Source: Spirochaetota bacterium (GTDB taxonomy: Bacteria; Spirochaetota; Spirochaetia; SPDA01; JAJSAL01). Taken from it: a stretch of 64,000 nucleotides of DNA. Both the position numbers and the translations under genes were made by a program. This document shows positions 45,002-54,972 of this stretch, piece after piece; within the stretch, counting starts at the first letter, position 1; every line of letters begins with the position of its first letter. A model generated the notes under the pieces. It was not told the origin of the DNA. It searched no databases and saw only the letters and a list, made by a program, of their open reading frames with translations. The DNA is taken from contig JAJSAL010000116.1 in NCBI GenBank assembly GCA_024274705.1, positions 1-64,000 on the forward strand, in the 5' to 3' direction.

Positions 45002-45403
45002 CTAATTTGCTCCTTCATCCGCTGTTTTTTCTACAGTAGTTTCCTGGGGAGCAGGTTCCTGGAGCTGCTCAATAACTCCGTCGATAGGCTGGTCTTCCTC
45101 CCACCAGGTAAAATTTTCCGTATCATTCAACCGCTCTCTCCGGGCGGCACCGAGAACATCACCTGATTCGGGAGTTTTATTTACCCAAGCCAGCCCAAAA
45201 GAACAGGTCAGAAAAATTGCGCCTAGAATCGACGTAAACCGGGTAAGAACGTTACCGGAACGTGATCCGAATGCGGTTGAACTGCCGCCTCCGAAAAGTC
45301 CACCAAGGCCTTCGCCCTGCTCATCCTGGAGCAGAACAAGGACTATAAGGAGGATAGCGCTCAATACAAAGAGAACCAGTAAAACTATTCCTAATAAAGC
45401 CAT
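45002..45403 (-). CDS. secG: preprotein translocase subunit SecG
   Basis: SecG stimulates SecYEG translocation. The 133-residue protein has the two SecG helices (LLGIVLLVLFVLSAILLIVLVLLQ and FTSILGAIFLTCSFGLAWVNK) around the conserved cytoplasmic loop (QGEGLGGLFGGGSSTAFGSRSGNVL). A longer acidic tail, DESGDV-like then PAPQETTVEKTADEGAN, follows. It directly follows tpiA, an order seen in many bacteria (gap-pgk-tpi-secG). Confidence 0.93.
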   Translation of the reverse strand: MALLGIVLLVLFVLSAILLIVLVLLQDEQGEGLGGLFGGGSSTAFGSRSGNVLTRFTSILGAIFLTCSFGLAWVNKTPESGDVLGAARRERLNDTENFTWWEEDQPIDGVIEQLQEPAPQETTVEKTADEGAN

Positions 45404-45418
45404 ACTGCATAAACCGCC

Positions 45419-46171
45419 TTATGAATCGAATTTCGCAATGGGAATAAAGGTTTCCGCTTTGAGAGATGCCCCGCCAACCAGGGCACCGTCGATATTTTCC
45501 ATGCTCATCAATGATTGTACATTGTCAGGTTTTACCGACCCGCCGTACTGTATTACCATGGAATCCCCTATAGAAGCCGCGTACAGTCCTCCGAGAAGAG
45601 AACGAATAACACCGTGAATTGCATCAGCATCTTCCGGAGTAGCTGTCTTTCCGGTACCGATGGCCCACACCGGTTCGTATGCCAGGGTGATACCCCTCAG
45701 ATCAGATTCGTCGATACCGTTTAAACCCTTTTTCACCTGTGCAGTGACGACGCCTTCCGCTTCTCCTCCTTCACGCTGATCCAGGGTTTCCCCGACACAG
45801 AAGACAACGTCAAGATCGTGACTCAAAGCAAGTTTTATTTTTTTATTGATCATATCATCGGTTTCGCCGTACAGTATTCTTCTTTCCGAATGCCCGATGA
45901 TTACAACATCAACACCGCAGTCTTTCAGCATAATGGGAGAAATTTCACCTGTATGGGCACCCTGCTCCGCGAGTGAAACATTTTGTGCACCCAGAAGTAT
46001 ATTAGTACCCTTCACGATCGCCGCCACTTCCGTAAGAGCGGTAAAAGGTGGAGCGATCATCAAGGTGTGACCGCAGTTTTCGAGTCCCTTTACCAGTTCC
46101 CGTGCAAGTTCCCGGGCTTCCTCTCTATTTTTATGCATTTTCCAGTTGCCGGCAATATAATAATTTCTCAA
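45419..46171 (-). CDS. tpiA: triosephosphate isomerase
   Basis: Interconverts DHAP and glyceraldehyde-3-phosphate. Motifs: IAGNWKMHK at the start, His in IIGHSERR, the catalytic Glu loop AYEPVWAIGTGKTA and the phosphate site IQYGGSVKPDN. The open frame begins at 46252, but the TTG at 46171, with AAGGGGA seven bases upstream, gives the standard MRNYYIAGNWKMHKN N-terminus, 250 residues and no overlap with pgk. Confidence 0.94.
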   Translation of the reverse strand: MRNYYIAGNWKMHKNREEARELARELVKGLENCGHTLMIAPPFTALTEVAAIVKGTNILLGAQNVSLAEQGAHTGEISPIMLKDCGVDVVIIGHSERRILYGETDDMINKKIKLALSHDLDVVFCVGETLDQREGGEAEGVVTAQVKKGLNGIDESDLRGITLAYEPVWAIGTGKTATPEDADAIHGVIRSLLGGLYAASIGDSMVIQYGGSVKPDNVQSLMSMENIDGALVGGASLKAETFIPIAKFDS

Positions 46172-46199
46172 ATCGTGGTCCCCTTTTATTATGATCACC

Positions 46200-47390
46200 C
46201 TATCCGGTACTACCGGCCAGTGCGACGATCCCCGGAAGCTGTTTTCCTTCAAGGAATTCCAGGGAAGCTCCGCCGCCGGTAGATACGTGATCGATTTTAT
46301 CAGCGAGTTTGAATTTATTTACCGCGGCAACACTGTCACCGCCTCCTACTACCGTAGTGCCTTCACATTCGGCAACCAGTTCAGCTACTTCCATGGTACC
46401 CCGGGCAAAAGCCTCAAATTCGAACACCCCCAGCGGTCCGTTCCATACCAGGGTCTTAGCCCTGAGAATGATCTCTTTCACCAGCTTCAGCGTTTCCGGA
46501 CCGATATCCATAGCTGTTTTACCGGAAGGGATATTCACTTCCGATACTGTTTCAGGTTCGGCATGCTCTGAAAATTCAGATGCGACGATATGATCCACGG
46601 GCAGCACAATTTCTACACCCGCTTTTCCAGCTTCTTCAAGAAGATGCTTTGCGGTATCCAGATGATCCTCTTCTACGAGGGAATTCCCCACTTCAAACCC
46701 CTGTACTTTCAAAAAGGTGTAGGCCATGCCTCCGCCGATGATAAGAGTGGAACATTTCGGCAGCAATGACTCCAGAACTCCGATCTTGGAGGATACTTTT
46801 GCACCTCCGATAATGGCTACAAAAGGTTTTTCAGGATTTTCCAGTATCATTTCAAAAAAGTTCACTTCTTTTTCAATGAGAAATCCTGCAGCACAGGGCA
46901 GCAACCTGGCGATCCCTTCGGTGGAAGCATGAGCCCTGTGGGCGGTTCCGAAAGCATCATTGATATAGATATCCGCCAGGGAAGCCAACGATTCGGCGAA
47001 GGTAATATCATTTTTCGTTTCACCGGTGTGAAAACGAAGATTTTCCAGCAGGAGAATAGCACCAGGTTTCAGCGCTTCTGCAGCGGCTTGCACCTCCAGG
47101 CCGATGCAGTCATCGGCGACGGTAACTTCCTTACCAATGAGCTCTGAAAGGCGGTGTCCTACAGGTTTAAGACTGAATTCCGGTTTCTTTTCCCCTTTCG
47201 GTCTCCCCAGGTGACTCATCAGGATGAGTGAGGCTCCCGGTTGATCCAGTATATAGTTCAGGGTGGGGAGTGCCGCCCGGATCAGCGTATCATCTGTAAT
47301 AACGCCGCCCTTAAGCGGTACATTGAAATCCACACGGACCAGTACCTTCTTTTGAGCGAGATCCAGATCCTTAAGTGTTCTTACAGGCAT
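46200..47390 (-). CDS. pgk: phosphoglycerate kinase
   Basis: Makes ATP and 3-phosphoglycerate from 1,3-bisphosphoglycerate. The 396-residue protein has [11 protein letters not shown] near the start, [10 protein letters not shown], the [12 protein letters not shown] segment, [31 protein letters not shown] and the nucleotide-site [13 protein letters not shown] with the C-terminal [14 protein letters not shown]. Normal length. It is second in gap-pgk-tpiA. Confidence 0.96.
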   Translation of the reverse strand: MPVRTLKDLDLAQKKVLVRVDFNVPLKGGVITDDTLIRAALPTLNYILDQPGASLILMSHLGRPKGEKKPEFSLKPVGHRLSELIGKEVTVADDCIGLEVQAAAEALKPGAILLLENLRFHTGETKNDITFAESLASLADIYINDAFGTAHRAHASTEGIARLLPCAAGFLIEKEVNFFEMILENPEKPFVAIIGGAKVSSKIGVLESLLPKCSTLIIGGGMAYTFLKVQGFEVGNSLVEEDHLDTAKHLLEEAGKAGVEIVLPVDHIVASEFSEHAEPETVSEVNIPSGKTAMDIGPETLKLVKEIILRAKTLVWNGPLGVFEFEAFARGTMEVAELVAECEGTTVVGGGDSVAAVNKFKLADKIDHVSTGGGASLEFLEGKQLPGIVALAGSTG

Positions 47391-47420
47391 GACCTATATC
47401 TCCATACAATGTAGATCGTA

Positions 47421-48422
47421 TCAGACGAGCTTCTCTGCAAGATCGACTACTCTGGTTGAGTATCCCCACTCATTATCATACCAGGACATTACCTTTACGA
47501 AGCCGCCCTCGAGCTTCATTGTGCTTAAGGCATCGAATATTGAAGAGTGAGCATTACCCTTTACGTCCACAGAGACAATAGGATCTTCACAGTATTCCAA
47601 TATCCCCTTCATCGCACCTTCCGCCGCCGTTTTCATTGCTGCATTGATCTCTTCTACGGAAGGATCTTTTTCCAACTGGACAACCAGGTCCACGATAGAA
47701 CCGGTAGGAGTAGGCACACGGATGGCACATCCGTTGAGTTTACCTTTAAGCTCGGGGATAACAAGGCCCACAGCCTTTGCAGCTCCGGTTGTTGTGGGAA
47801 TCATGCTCAGCGCAGCAGCCCGTGCCCTCCGCAGGTCACTGTGGGGAAGATCGAGGATCTTCTGATCATTCGTATAGGCATGAATGGTGGTCATCAGTCC
47901 ATGTTTGATGCCGAAATGCTCGTGCAGTACTTTGGCAACAGGTGCGAGACAGTTGGTTGTACATGACGCGTTGGAAAGGGCAACATCACTGTCTTTTAGA
48001 GAAGCGTCATTTACTCCCAGAACGATGGTATTGTCAACTTCATCTTTTGCAGGAACGGTAAGGATAACCTTCTTCGCCCCGGCCTCGATGTGATCTTTAT
48101 ATCCGCCTTTCGGGCCGGTTGCAGTACGGAATATTCCCGTGGATTCAACGGCAACATCGACTCCAAGTTCTTTCCATGGAAGCTTTTTGGGGTCCCGCTC
48201 GGCAAAAACTTTTACTTTTGTTCCATCCACGATGATAGCATCATTTATCACTTCTACTTTCTTATCATAGACCCCGAAGTTCGAGTCATATTTAAGAAGA
48301 TGCGCCAGAGTTTTTGCGTCGGTAATGTCGTTGATAGCCATGATATCAATACCAGGCCGATTAAAAGCAATCTTGAAAACGTTTCTTCCAATCCTGCCGA
48401 ACCCATTGATCGCGATTTTCAT
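47421..48422 (-). CDS. gap: glyceraldehyde-3-phosphate dehydrogenase
   Basis: Oxidises GAP to 1,3-bisphosphoglycerate. The 333-residue protein has the Rossmann start [16 protein letters not shown], the catalytic cysteine in [12 protein letters not shown], the base-catalysis histidine after HAYTNDQ, and the C-terminal [16 protein letters not shown]. It is the first gene of the glycolytic run gap-pgk-tpiA-secG. Confidence 0.96.
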   Translation of the reverse strand: MKIAINGFGRIGRNVFKIAFNRPGIDIMAINDITDAKTLAHLLKYDSNFGVYDKKVEVINDAIIVDGTKVKVFAERDPKKLPWKELGVDVAVESTGIFRTATGPKGGYKDHIEAGAKKVILTVPAKDEVDNTIVLGVNDASLKDSDVALSNASCTTNCLAPVAKVLHEHFGIKHGLMTTIHAYTNDQKILDLPHSDLRRARAAALSMIPTTTGAAKAVGLVIPELKGKLNGCAIRVPTPTGSIVDLVVQLEKDPSVEEINAAMKTAAEGAMKGILEYCEDPIVSVDVKGNAHSSIFDALSTMKLEGGFVKVMSWYDNEWGYSTRVVDLAEKLV

Positions 48423-48505
48423 GAAATCCTCCAGATTTATGTTATAGGTTTGTGTGAAATATACGGAAAACCTCCATCTCTGTCAATGAACCAGGGGAAC
48501 ACAAC

Positions 48506-50548
48506 CTATTGAATGCGTATGATCTGCTCATACAGACGAATTGGAGGATATGGTGAAAACTGCGGCTCCGGAACTTCTTCGACTTTCCTTTTGCTCCGTT
48601 TTTCCGCCGGGGGTTCTTCGGGTTCAGTGCTCTCCTCATCGACGGAGAGGAAGACCTGATCTCCGATATTGATCATGTCGAAAAATCCTGAGGGCTGGAC
48701 AACGCCAAGGGAAACCCGTTCATCGGTTTCGGAAATGACAAGGGTGCCGATAACAGCATCTTCCGGATAGAAGAAACCGAGGTCGTTGGAATTCAGTTCT
48801 GCACTTCCCCGTTTTACGATGTTAAAGGTCTGCCCCTTCTCCACCCCTTCCATGGTGCCCAGGTTGATAAGTGCCGTGTCGAATTTTCTCTGCAGAAGCT
48901 GCCCCGTAGGAACCAGGTCTGCCTGTACCTGTTCGACCAGTTTTACCATGGCATTGGCAACTTTGTCGTTTCCGGTACGCATCACCGAGTACTCCCGGAC
49001 CGCCCCTCCCGTATCAGAAATGTACAGCTCACCCCTGACGTTAAAAATACGTTCACTCTCTTCCGGATACAGGATCAGAAAGTAATCGGTTCCTTTTTCC
49101 CTGGCAGTTCGAAATCCTTCAGAAAACGCGGATATAGTTCCCGTGTGTTCGACCCTGATATTTTCGAAATGAAAGAGGAGATCCGACAGAAATTGCACGA
49201 GTACCTTTTCTCCGTCATAATGTTCTATGATTCCCTGGTCAGGATACACAAAAACCGCAAGGGAATACTCGTACTTCATGGTTTCCGCGGAAAACTGATC
49301 GATCGCCCATCGACGGGCCAGACTGTCTTCCTGGAGACTTGACTGTATTTCTATGGCATCCTCGATTTCACTGTTGATATCGTGCTGCTCTTTCAGCACG
49401 TACAGTTCCGAGAGGTATTTAGCAGGGAAACCCATTCTCAGAAAAATATCAGCGTAGGCAAGCCGAGTTTCTTCGCTCAACGGAGCGATTTTCAGGGCCC
49501 TTCTGTATTCGGCCAGAGCTTTAGAATAGAGATTCCTCTCTTCGAATTCCTTCCCCCTCTGGAGATGATACATCGAAAAGCGAGCCCTGGCCGGGGTTTC
49601 CATATCCAGGCGGGAACTGAGGAGCTGTTCAAGCTTGATCCGGGTTATTTCATCATCAGGCTTCATCTGCAGAGCCCTGCTGTAACTCGTAATACTCTCT
49701 TCAAGGTTTCCTGATCGTTCCTGGGCCAAACCAAGGGCATACCAGAGCAGGTTATCGTTTCTGTTTATCGAAATGCTTTTTTTTAGAAACTCCGCCGCTT
49801 CCTCATTCCTTGCCGTCCCAAGATAGAGATTACCCAACAACCTGGTGACATCCGGAAAATCCCGGCGAATTCCGAGGGCTGTTTTTGCGTGCATCTCCGC
49901 CAGATCGAGCCTGCCTACCTGGCTGTAGTGACGGGCAGCGAGGAGCTGAGTGTAGACATCCTCATAATGGTAATGGAGAGCCTGCCGGAGGTACTCTTCA
50001 GCTTTTTCAGGTTTGCCCATGGCGTCGTAGAGTATGGTGAGTGTCAGGAGCGCCTTCCTGTTGTCAGGGGCCATTGCGAGGGTGTCTTCAAACATCCGTG
50101 TTCCCTTGGCAATTTTCCCTTCAGCAATTTCAAGTTCCGCCATGCCGAAGTTCGCATGGAGATTATTTGGTTCCACTTGAAGGACTTCCTGAAACAGTAT
50201 TTGACCGTTTTCATACTCTCCTAAACTGATGAGTATCCTGCCCTTCAGATTTTTCAAATCGGTACGATTACGATCATAGATTTCCGCCTTCTCGATCCAC
50301 ATAAGGGCTTCAGAAAATTCTCCCAAGGCAAAGAATGATTCTGCGAGACCGATCATGGGGTCCAGATAGTGGCGATTCTCTATGAGTGAAAGCTTATATG
50401 TCTCTACAGCTTCGTAATACTTCTCCTCCAGCTGCAGCTGTCTTCCCATGGCATAAAACTCCCGGGCAGATGCCTGCCCGAAGACCGGGAAGCCGATAGA
50501 GGTCATTACCAGCACCAGGAAAGGGAGGATATTATGCTTGTTTATCAT
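48506..50548 (-). CDS. exported TPR protein with a C-terminal beta-rich domain
   Basis: The open frame extends to 50704, but the start at 50548 gives a signal peptide (MINKHNILPFLVLVMTSIGFPVFG) and is preferred; it overlaps tlyC by 17 bases. The mature ~655-residue protein carries many TPRs (AREFYAMGRQLQLEEKYYEAVETYKLSL, YALGLAQERSGNLEESITSYSRALQMKPD). A C-terminal region (about 450-640) follows, with a repeat of strands (ALINLGTMEGVEKGQTFNIVKRG; VSLGVVQPSGFFDMINIGDQVF), ending in a basic Pro-rich tail. Probably periplasmic. Function unknown. Confidence 0.8.
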   Translation of the reverse strand: MINKHNILPFLVLVMTSIGFPVFGQASAREFYAMGRQLQLEEKYYEAVETYKLSLIENRHYLDPMIGLAESFFALGEFSEALMWIEKAEIYDRNRTDLKNLKGRILISLGEYENGQILFQEVLQVEPNNLHANFGMAELEIAEGKIAKGTRMFEDTLAMAPDNRKALLTLTILYDAMGKPEKAEEYLRQALHYHYEDVYTQLLAARHYSQVGRLDLAEMHAKTALGIRRDFPDVTRLLGNLYLGTARNEEAAEFLKKSISINRNDNLLWYALGLAQERSGNLEESITSYSRALQMKPDDEITRIKLEQLLSSRLDMETPARARFSMYHLQRGKEFEERNLYSKALAEYRRALKIAPLSEETRLAYADIFLRMGFPAKYLSELYVLKEQHDINSEIEDAIEIQSSLQEDSLARRWAIDQFSAETMKYEYSLAVFVYPDQGIIEHYDGEKVLVQFLSDLLFHFENIRVEHTGTISAFSEGFRTAREKGTDYFLILYPEESERIFNVRGELYISDTGGAVREYSVMRTGNDKVANAMVKLVEQVQADLVPTGQLLQRKFDTALINLGTMEGVEKGQTFNIVKRGSAELNSNDLGFFYPEDAVIGTLVISETDERVSLGVVQPSGFFDMINIGDQVFLSVDEESTEPEEPPAEKRSKRKVEEVPEPQFSPYPPIRLYEQIIRIQ

Positions 50549-51320
50549 ATTCCGGTCTGATAACAATTTTGACACTTTTGATTTTCTGCCCTTCCATTTC
50601 CTGGACGATAAAATCGTACCGGCTGTACGAAACTTTTTCGAACTTAACAGGGATCTTACCGAAAAGATCGAAGACAAAGCCACCGAGAGAATCAAAATCC
50701 TCATCCGGAAGATTCACCGTTGTTTCTTCTTTCAGATCCTCGATATTCACCCTGGCATCACAGAGAAAGACACCATCACCTATTTCGAGTATATCCTCCT
50801 GTTCCCGGTCGAACTCATCCTGGATGTCACCCACTATCTCTTCGATGATGTCTTCCAGGCAGATAATTCCGGATACGCCGCCGTACTCATCAACTGCAAT
50901 TGCGATATGTACCTTTCGTCGTTTAAATTCCCGTAGAAGAGAATCAAGTTTCTTGCTTTCCGGGACAAAATAGGGTTTTCTGATGATCTTCTCTACTTCA
51001 ATAGAGTCTTTTATTACAAACTGCCTGAGGAGATCCTTTACATAAAGCACACCAATAACATTATCAATCGTCTCTTTAAACACCGGGAATCTGGAATATC
51101 CTGATTCAACCACTTTTTCCAGCAGCTCCTCCACTTCCATGCCCTCAGGAAGAAAAACGACATCGATCCTGGGAAGCATTACTTCTTTGACCGTTGTGTC
51201 GGAAAGCTCGACAATACCCCGGATCATATCCTTTTCAGCGGCATTCAGACTTGCCAGGTGGTCCTCTCCTTTTTCAGGCAGTCTCCTTAATAATTTTTCA
51301 AGAAAACCCAACCGTTTCAA
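50532..51320 (-). CDS. tlyC: CBS-domain protein of the TlyC/CorC family
   Basis: The 262-residue protein has paired CBS domains (about 55-175: VKEVMLPRIDVVFLPEGMEVEELLEKVVESGYSRFPVFKE ... IAIAVDEYGGVSGIICLEDIIEEIVGDI) and a C-terminal transporter-associated CorC_HlyC domain (about 185-262). It lacks the N-terminal DUF21 membrane domain, as in the soluble TlyC form. TlyC of Brachyspira was named a haemolysin, but a role with magnesium transport or binding is also proposed. It follows ybeY with a 4-base overlap. Confidence 0.85.
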   Translation of the reverse strand: MKRLGFLEKLLRRLPEKGEDHLASLNAAEKDMIRGIVELSDTTVKEVMLPRIDVVFLPEGMEVEELLEKVVESGYSRFPVFKETIDNVIGVLYVKDLLRQFVIKDSIEVEKIIRKPYFVPESKKLDSLLREFKRRKVHIAIAVDEYGGVSGIICLEDIIEEIVGDIQDEFDREQEDILEIGDGVFLCDARVNIEDLKEETTVNLPDEDFDSLGGFVFDLFGKIPVKFEKVSYSRYDFIVQEMEGQKIKSVKIVIRPEYDKQA

Positions 51321-51763
51321 AACAACTTTTCTCCTACCAACTGTTCCATAATTTCTTCCTGAGCCTTCAGCATCGGCTGCTCTTCAGTTGTATCGGTATG
51401 GTCCATTCCAGCAAGATGAAGAATACCATGAATGAGAAGTCTTTTCATTTCATTTTCCGCATCTTCACCATAGTTTACGCAGTTTTTTTTCCATGTATCC
51501 AGGGATATCACAAGATCTCCGGCTGTAAACGGAAGGTCCCCGGGAGATTCTCCACCTTGCCGGAATGAAAGTATATCCGTCGGCGCGTCGATATTACGGT
51601 ACCGGGAATTGAGGGACCGTATAAACCCATCGTTACAGAGAAGGACAGAGAGTTCCCAGTGGTGGATATCCTCGTGATCGAGTACTTTCCCGCAGAACCT
51701 GCGCATCTCTTCCAGGTCCAGCTCAGATTCGATATCGATACAGCTGATATCAATGGTATTCAC
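51317..51763 (-). CDS. ybeY: endoribonuclease YbeY
   Basis: YbeY is a zinc-dependent RNase for 16S rRNA 3'-end maturation and ribosome quality control. The 148-residue protein has the metal-binding motif HGILHLAGMDH near residue 115, and NSRYRNIDAPTDILSF near 50. It overlaps tlyC and pgpH by 4 bases each. The order phoH-pgpH-ybeY is conserved widely. Confidence 0.95.
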   Translation of the reverse strand: MNTIDISCIDIESELDLEEMRRFCGKVLDHEDIHHWELSVLLCNDGFIRSLNSRYRNIDAPTDILSFRQGGESPGDLPFTAGDLVISLDTWKKNCVNYGEDAENEMKRLLIHGILHLAGMDHTDTTEEQPMLKAQEEIMEQLVGEKLF

Positions 51764-52827
51764 CGGGAATCCTCATTTACTTCGGGATATTCTATCCTGG
51801 AATGGAAATATCCTGCAAGAATGTGAACAAAGGTTTTTTTAATCACCTCCAAATCGTGAAATGTGAGGGTACTTGAGTTAAGGTGCTGCCGCTGAAATTT
51901 ATCTATAATGATATTCCAGATAAGTTTTTCGAGCTTTGCCACAGTAGGCTTTTTCAGCGTTCGAGCTGTGGCCTCCACGGAGTCTGCCAGGAGGACAACA
52001 GCAGCTTCTTTAGATGTGGGTGGGGGCTCGGTGTAGGAATAACTCTCCGGATCGATCTTGGTATTCCCTTGTTTTTTCAGCGCTTCGGAATAAAAAAAAC
52101 TGATCAGTCCGCTTCCATGGTGCTGAGCAATGATATCCAGCACCTTTTTCGGCAGACCAAGCTCTTTCCCCTTTTCTACACCGATTTTAACATGCGATTT
52201 GATTACGGCGACGGAAAGACTCGGTTTCAGTTCATCATGCTTGTTGTCACCTGACTGATTTTCGATGAAATATTCAGGCTGCTCGATCTTACCAATATCA
52301 TGATAGTAGGCCCCTACCCTGGCGAGAAGAGGGTTGGCGTCGATTTCCCTGCATGCCGCCTCGGCCAGATTTGCAACACTGAGGGAGTGGCTGTATGTAC
52401 CAGGGGCAAGGGTGAGCATCTTTTTCAGCATTGGGGCATTGATATCGGACAGCTCAAGAAGACGAAACCGGGTGGGAGCATCCAGGGCATGTTCAAGGAT
52501 CGGCAGAATCCCGATATTCAGGATACCGCAGACAAATCCATTTAAAGCCCCCCAGCCAAAGGCAATAAAAAACCAGATGACTTCATAATCCTGCAGGAAT
52601 CCGAGCCCCCCGGCCAGAACGCCGGAAATACCTGCCAGATAAAAATTCGCCCGCACTAAATCGATCCTTCTTTCAGTCCCCCGCATGACAAACGCCCCGG
52701 CGACCGCGGAGAGGAAAGAGAAGATAAACGGATATGGTCCGGTATCGTATGCTGTAAACACCAGAAAAGAGACGATGAGGCCGAACGTAATGGCGGTACG
52801 GCTGTTGATGAGAACAGTTATGATCAT
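51760..52827 (-). CDS. PgpH/7TMR-HD c-di-AMP phosphodiesterase, C-terminal piece (HD domain) after an in-frame stop
   Basis: The 355-residue open frame begins in the middle of the membrane region (MIITVLINSRTAITFGLIVSFLVF). The rest has membrane helices and the HD phosphohydrolase: YSHSLSVANLAEAA (His), YYHDIGKIEQPEYF (HD), and IAQHHGSGL. PgpH degrades c-di-AMP to pApA. The frame is continuous with the upstream ORF (same phase, 52951-53982) except for the single TAA at 52951-52953, and no ribosome binding site precedes the ATG. It was probably one 740-residue gene. Confidence 0.82.
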   Translation of the reverse strand: MIITVLINSRTAITFGLIVSFLVFTAYDTGPYPFIFSFLSAVAGAFVMRGTERRIDLVRANFYLAGISGVLAGGLGFLQDYEVIWFFIAFGWGALNGFVCGILNIGILPILEHALDAPTRFRLLELSDINAPMLKKMLTLAPGTYSHSLSVANLAEAACREIDANPLLARVGAYYHDIGKIEQPEYFIENQSGDNKHDELKPSLSVAVIKSHVKIGVEKGKELGLPKKVLDIIAQHHGSGLISFFYSEALKKQGNTKIDPESYSYTEPPPTSKEAAVVLLADSVEATARTLKKPTVAKLEKLIWNIIIDKFQRQHLNSSTLTFHDLEVIKKTFVHILAGYFHSRIEYPEVNEDSR

Positions 52828-52950
52828 ACTGGCGAAAGCTGCCGGCAGGAAGACTGAAAAGGGAACCCAGGGCGGTAAAAATCCAAATCTCCGAACCAGG
52901 GTGAAGAGAATCAGATAGAGGAACCCCAGAGCTGTAATAAGATATACCTG

Positions 52951-53982
52951 TTAAGTACTCAGTTTTGCTCTGGCAACAGGAGGATTAAGCAGAAAGAGTG
53001 CTAAGGCTCCAACTATCAGAAGGATCACTATCGTTCCCAGAACCGCGTTGATATTGTCTCTCCGGGAAAACCGGTCCAGTACAGCGATTTCAGCCATATT
53101 TTCAGGGGAAATCACATATCCTTCTTTTACGATCCTTTCACCTTCTACTATGGTTTTCATTACAGGTTCGACTTCTTCCAGGGCACGTTCCCGGTATTTT
53201 TCAGTCTCATCGGCATTGTAAAAGGTGTTTTCTTCAATAAGGGCGCCCACAATAATGTTTAACGCCTTCAATTCGCCGGGACCGATGTTTTTATTTTCCA
53301 GGGCAGAGGATACAGCAAGGGCCAGGTTCTGCCGGGAAACAATAGTTTCAATGTTTATTTTCTGTCTGACCTTTTCACCTTCCATCCAGTACCAGATTTC
53401 GATGGTCCCCTGGTTCATACCGGGGACATTCTCGGGAATATTGAACACTCCCCTGGACAGCAGGGTTTCCAGGATGTCCCTGGAAATAGCGACGAGTTCC
53501 AATTTGTTGTCTGAAGCCAGTATCGTGTCCACATCTTCCCTGGTAAACATTCCGGGCAAAGCGGCCTGCAACCCCAGATACATTCTTTGTGGATTTTCTT
53601 TGGCAATAATTCCGTCTGAGTAAATAGCGGCAAATATCTCGAACCGCTCTTTTACCCGCTCTGAAATCTCTTCCTGTACAATGAACACCGGAGGGACAAG
53701 CTGCACTTTTGCATTTATCTTTAATTTTGTTGCTTCTTCATCGGCATAGGTAATACTGCGGTCTGCAAACAGATCACGTTCTGCAACAACTCCGACTTCA
53801 AAACCCTGGTATCTTCCACGGGAAAAAAGAGGATTTTGGGGGAAAGAAACCATACAGAGGAAGAATGCCGCAACAGCAGAAGCCGACAGAAGAAACGCCT
53901 TATCCCGTATGGAGAATACCCGCTTTACAGCGCCCTTGAGATTCCCCTGGGAAGTCCCGTTTTTCTTATCTTTCTTTTTCAT
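52951..53982 (-). CDS. PgpH/7TMR-HD N-terminal extracellular piece, interrupted by TAA
   Basis: The 343-residue frame has a cytoplasmic basic start, one membrane helix (DKAFLLSASAVAAFFLCMVSF) and the 7TMR-HD extracellular domain (about 55-310), and ends in the first helix of the membrane region (NAVLGTIVILLIVGALALFLL) followed by NPPVARAKLST-stop. Beyond the TAA the same frame reads QVYLITALGFLYLILF, a further membrane helix. CAA or CAG to TAA would make the lesion. The start overlaps phoH by 17 bases. Confidence 0.82.
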   Translation of the reverse strand: MKKKDKKNGTSQGNLKGAVKRVFSIRDKAFLLSASAVAAFFLCMVSFPQNPLFSRGRYQGFEVGVVAERDLFADRSITYADEEATKLKINAKVQLVPPVFIVQEEISERVKERFEIFAAIYSDGIIAKENPQRMYLGLQAALPGMFTREDVDTILASDNKLELVAISRDILETLLSRGVFNIPENVPGMNQGTIEIWYWMEGEKVRQKINIETIVSRQNLALAVSSALENKNIGPGELKALNIIVGALIEENTFYNADETEKYRERALEEVEPVMKTIVEGERIVKEGYVISPENMAEIAVLDRFSRRDNINAVLGTIVILLIVGALALFLLNPPVARAKLST

Positions 53983-54919
53983 ATGCTTCGACTATCTTCT
54001 TTACCAGGGGATTTCTGACAACATCGTTCCTGGTGAAGTGTATAAACCGTATCCCTTCGATATTTTTCAACAGATTTCTCACATGGAGAAGCCCGCTGCG
54101 TTTTTCTCCGGTCAGATCTATCTGGGTGACATCTCCCGTAATCACCGCTTTCGAACCTTCCCCGATCCGGGTCAGAAACATCTTCATCTGGGAAACCGTC
54201 GTATTCTGGGCTTCATCAAGAATGATGAGGCTGTTTGAGAGGCTTCTCCCCCTCATGTACGCCAAGGGAACGATCTCGATTGCCCTGTTCTCTTCCATGC
54301 GGTTTATCATTTCAATACTGACAAAGGTATCGAGAGCATCATATAACGGCCTTAAGTACGGGCTTATTTTCTGGGTAAAGTCGCCTGGGAGAAAGCCAAG
54401 GCTCTCCCCTGCTTCAACCACGGGACGTGTCAGGATGAGTTTACCTGCCCGTTTGTTGAGTATTTCGCTTACAGCATAGGCTACAGCAAGGTATGTTTTT
54501 CCGGTTCCCGCGGGACCTATAGAAAAGACGATCTGATTCTCCCTGAGAATCTTCACGTATCGAGCCTGATTAATACTCCTGGGAAACACATTGAGATTCC
54601 TCTGGGGAATCGCAATATACTGCTCTTTTAACAGACGGGCATCGGTATCTTCTTTCCCCTGAACCGAGTCGAAAAGTGCCCTGATAAGGTCCGGACCAGG
54701 GTGGTGGCCGAGTATGACGTGTTCTTTAAGCTGATCTATTACCCTTGTAAAAACAGCCCTCTTTTTCTGATCAGTTGACTCGATAAGAACTTCATTTCCC
54801 CGGTAAATGATCTTTTCATCCAGGAGCGTCTCTAATAATTTCAAATTCGTATCGTTAATCCCGCATATACCGTGAAGTACATTCTGATCATCGATTACTA
54901 TCGATATATTCGAATTCAA
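53966..54919 (-). CDS. phoH: PhoH-family P-loop ATPase
   Basis: The 317-residue protein has the PhoH core: FSIGPAGTGKTYLAVAYAV (Walker A near 135), RPVVEAGESLGFLPGD, IILDEAQNTT (Walker B) and TGDVTQIDL. The ~110-residue N-terminal region is typical of the PhoH/YbeZ type, which partners YbeY in RNA processing. It precedes pgpH and ybeY in the operon. An unusual tandem repeat lies upstream of it. Confidence 0.93.
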   Translation of the reverse strand: MNSNISIVIDDQNVLHGICGINDTNLKLLETLLDEKIIYRGNEVLIESTDQKKRAVFTRVIDQLKEHVILGHHPGPDLIRALFDSVQGKEDTDARLLKEQYIAIPQRNLNVFPRSINQARYVKILRENQIVFSIGPAGTGKTYLAVAYAVSEILNKRAGKLILTRPVVEAGESLGFLPGDFTQKISPYLRPLYDALDTFVSIEMINRMEENRAIEIVPLAYMRGRSLSNSLIILDEAQNTTVSQMKMFLTRIGEGSKAVITGDVTQIDLTGEKRSGLLHVRNLLKNIEGIRFIHFTRNDVVRNPLVKKIVEAYEKER

Positions 54920-54972
54920 TAAGGCTCCTTATTCCGGCACATGAAGTGAAGTTTATACCGATCGATAAATTA

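Noticed and set aside
45419-46252. Upstream start for tpiA giving 277 residues
   Set aside because: The extra 27 residues overlap pgk and do not match the family; the TTG at 46171 has a good ribosome site.
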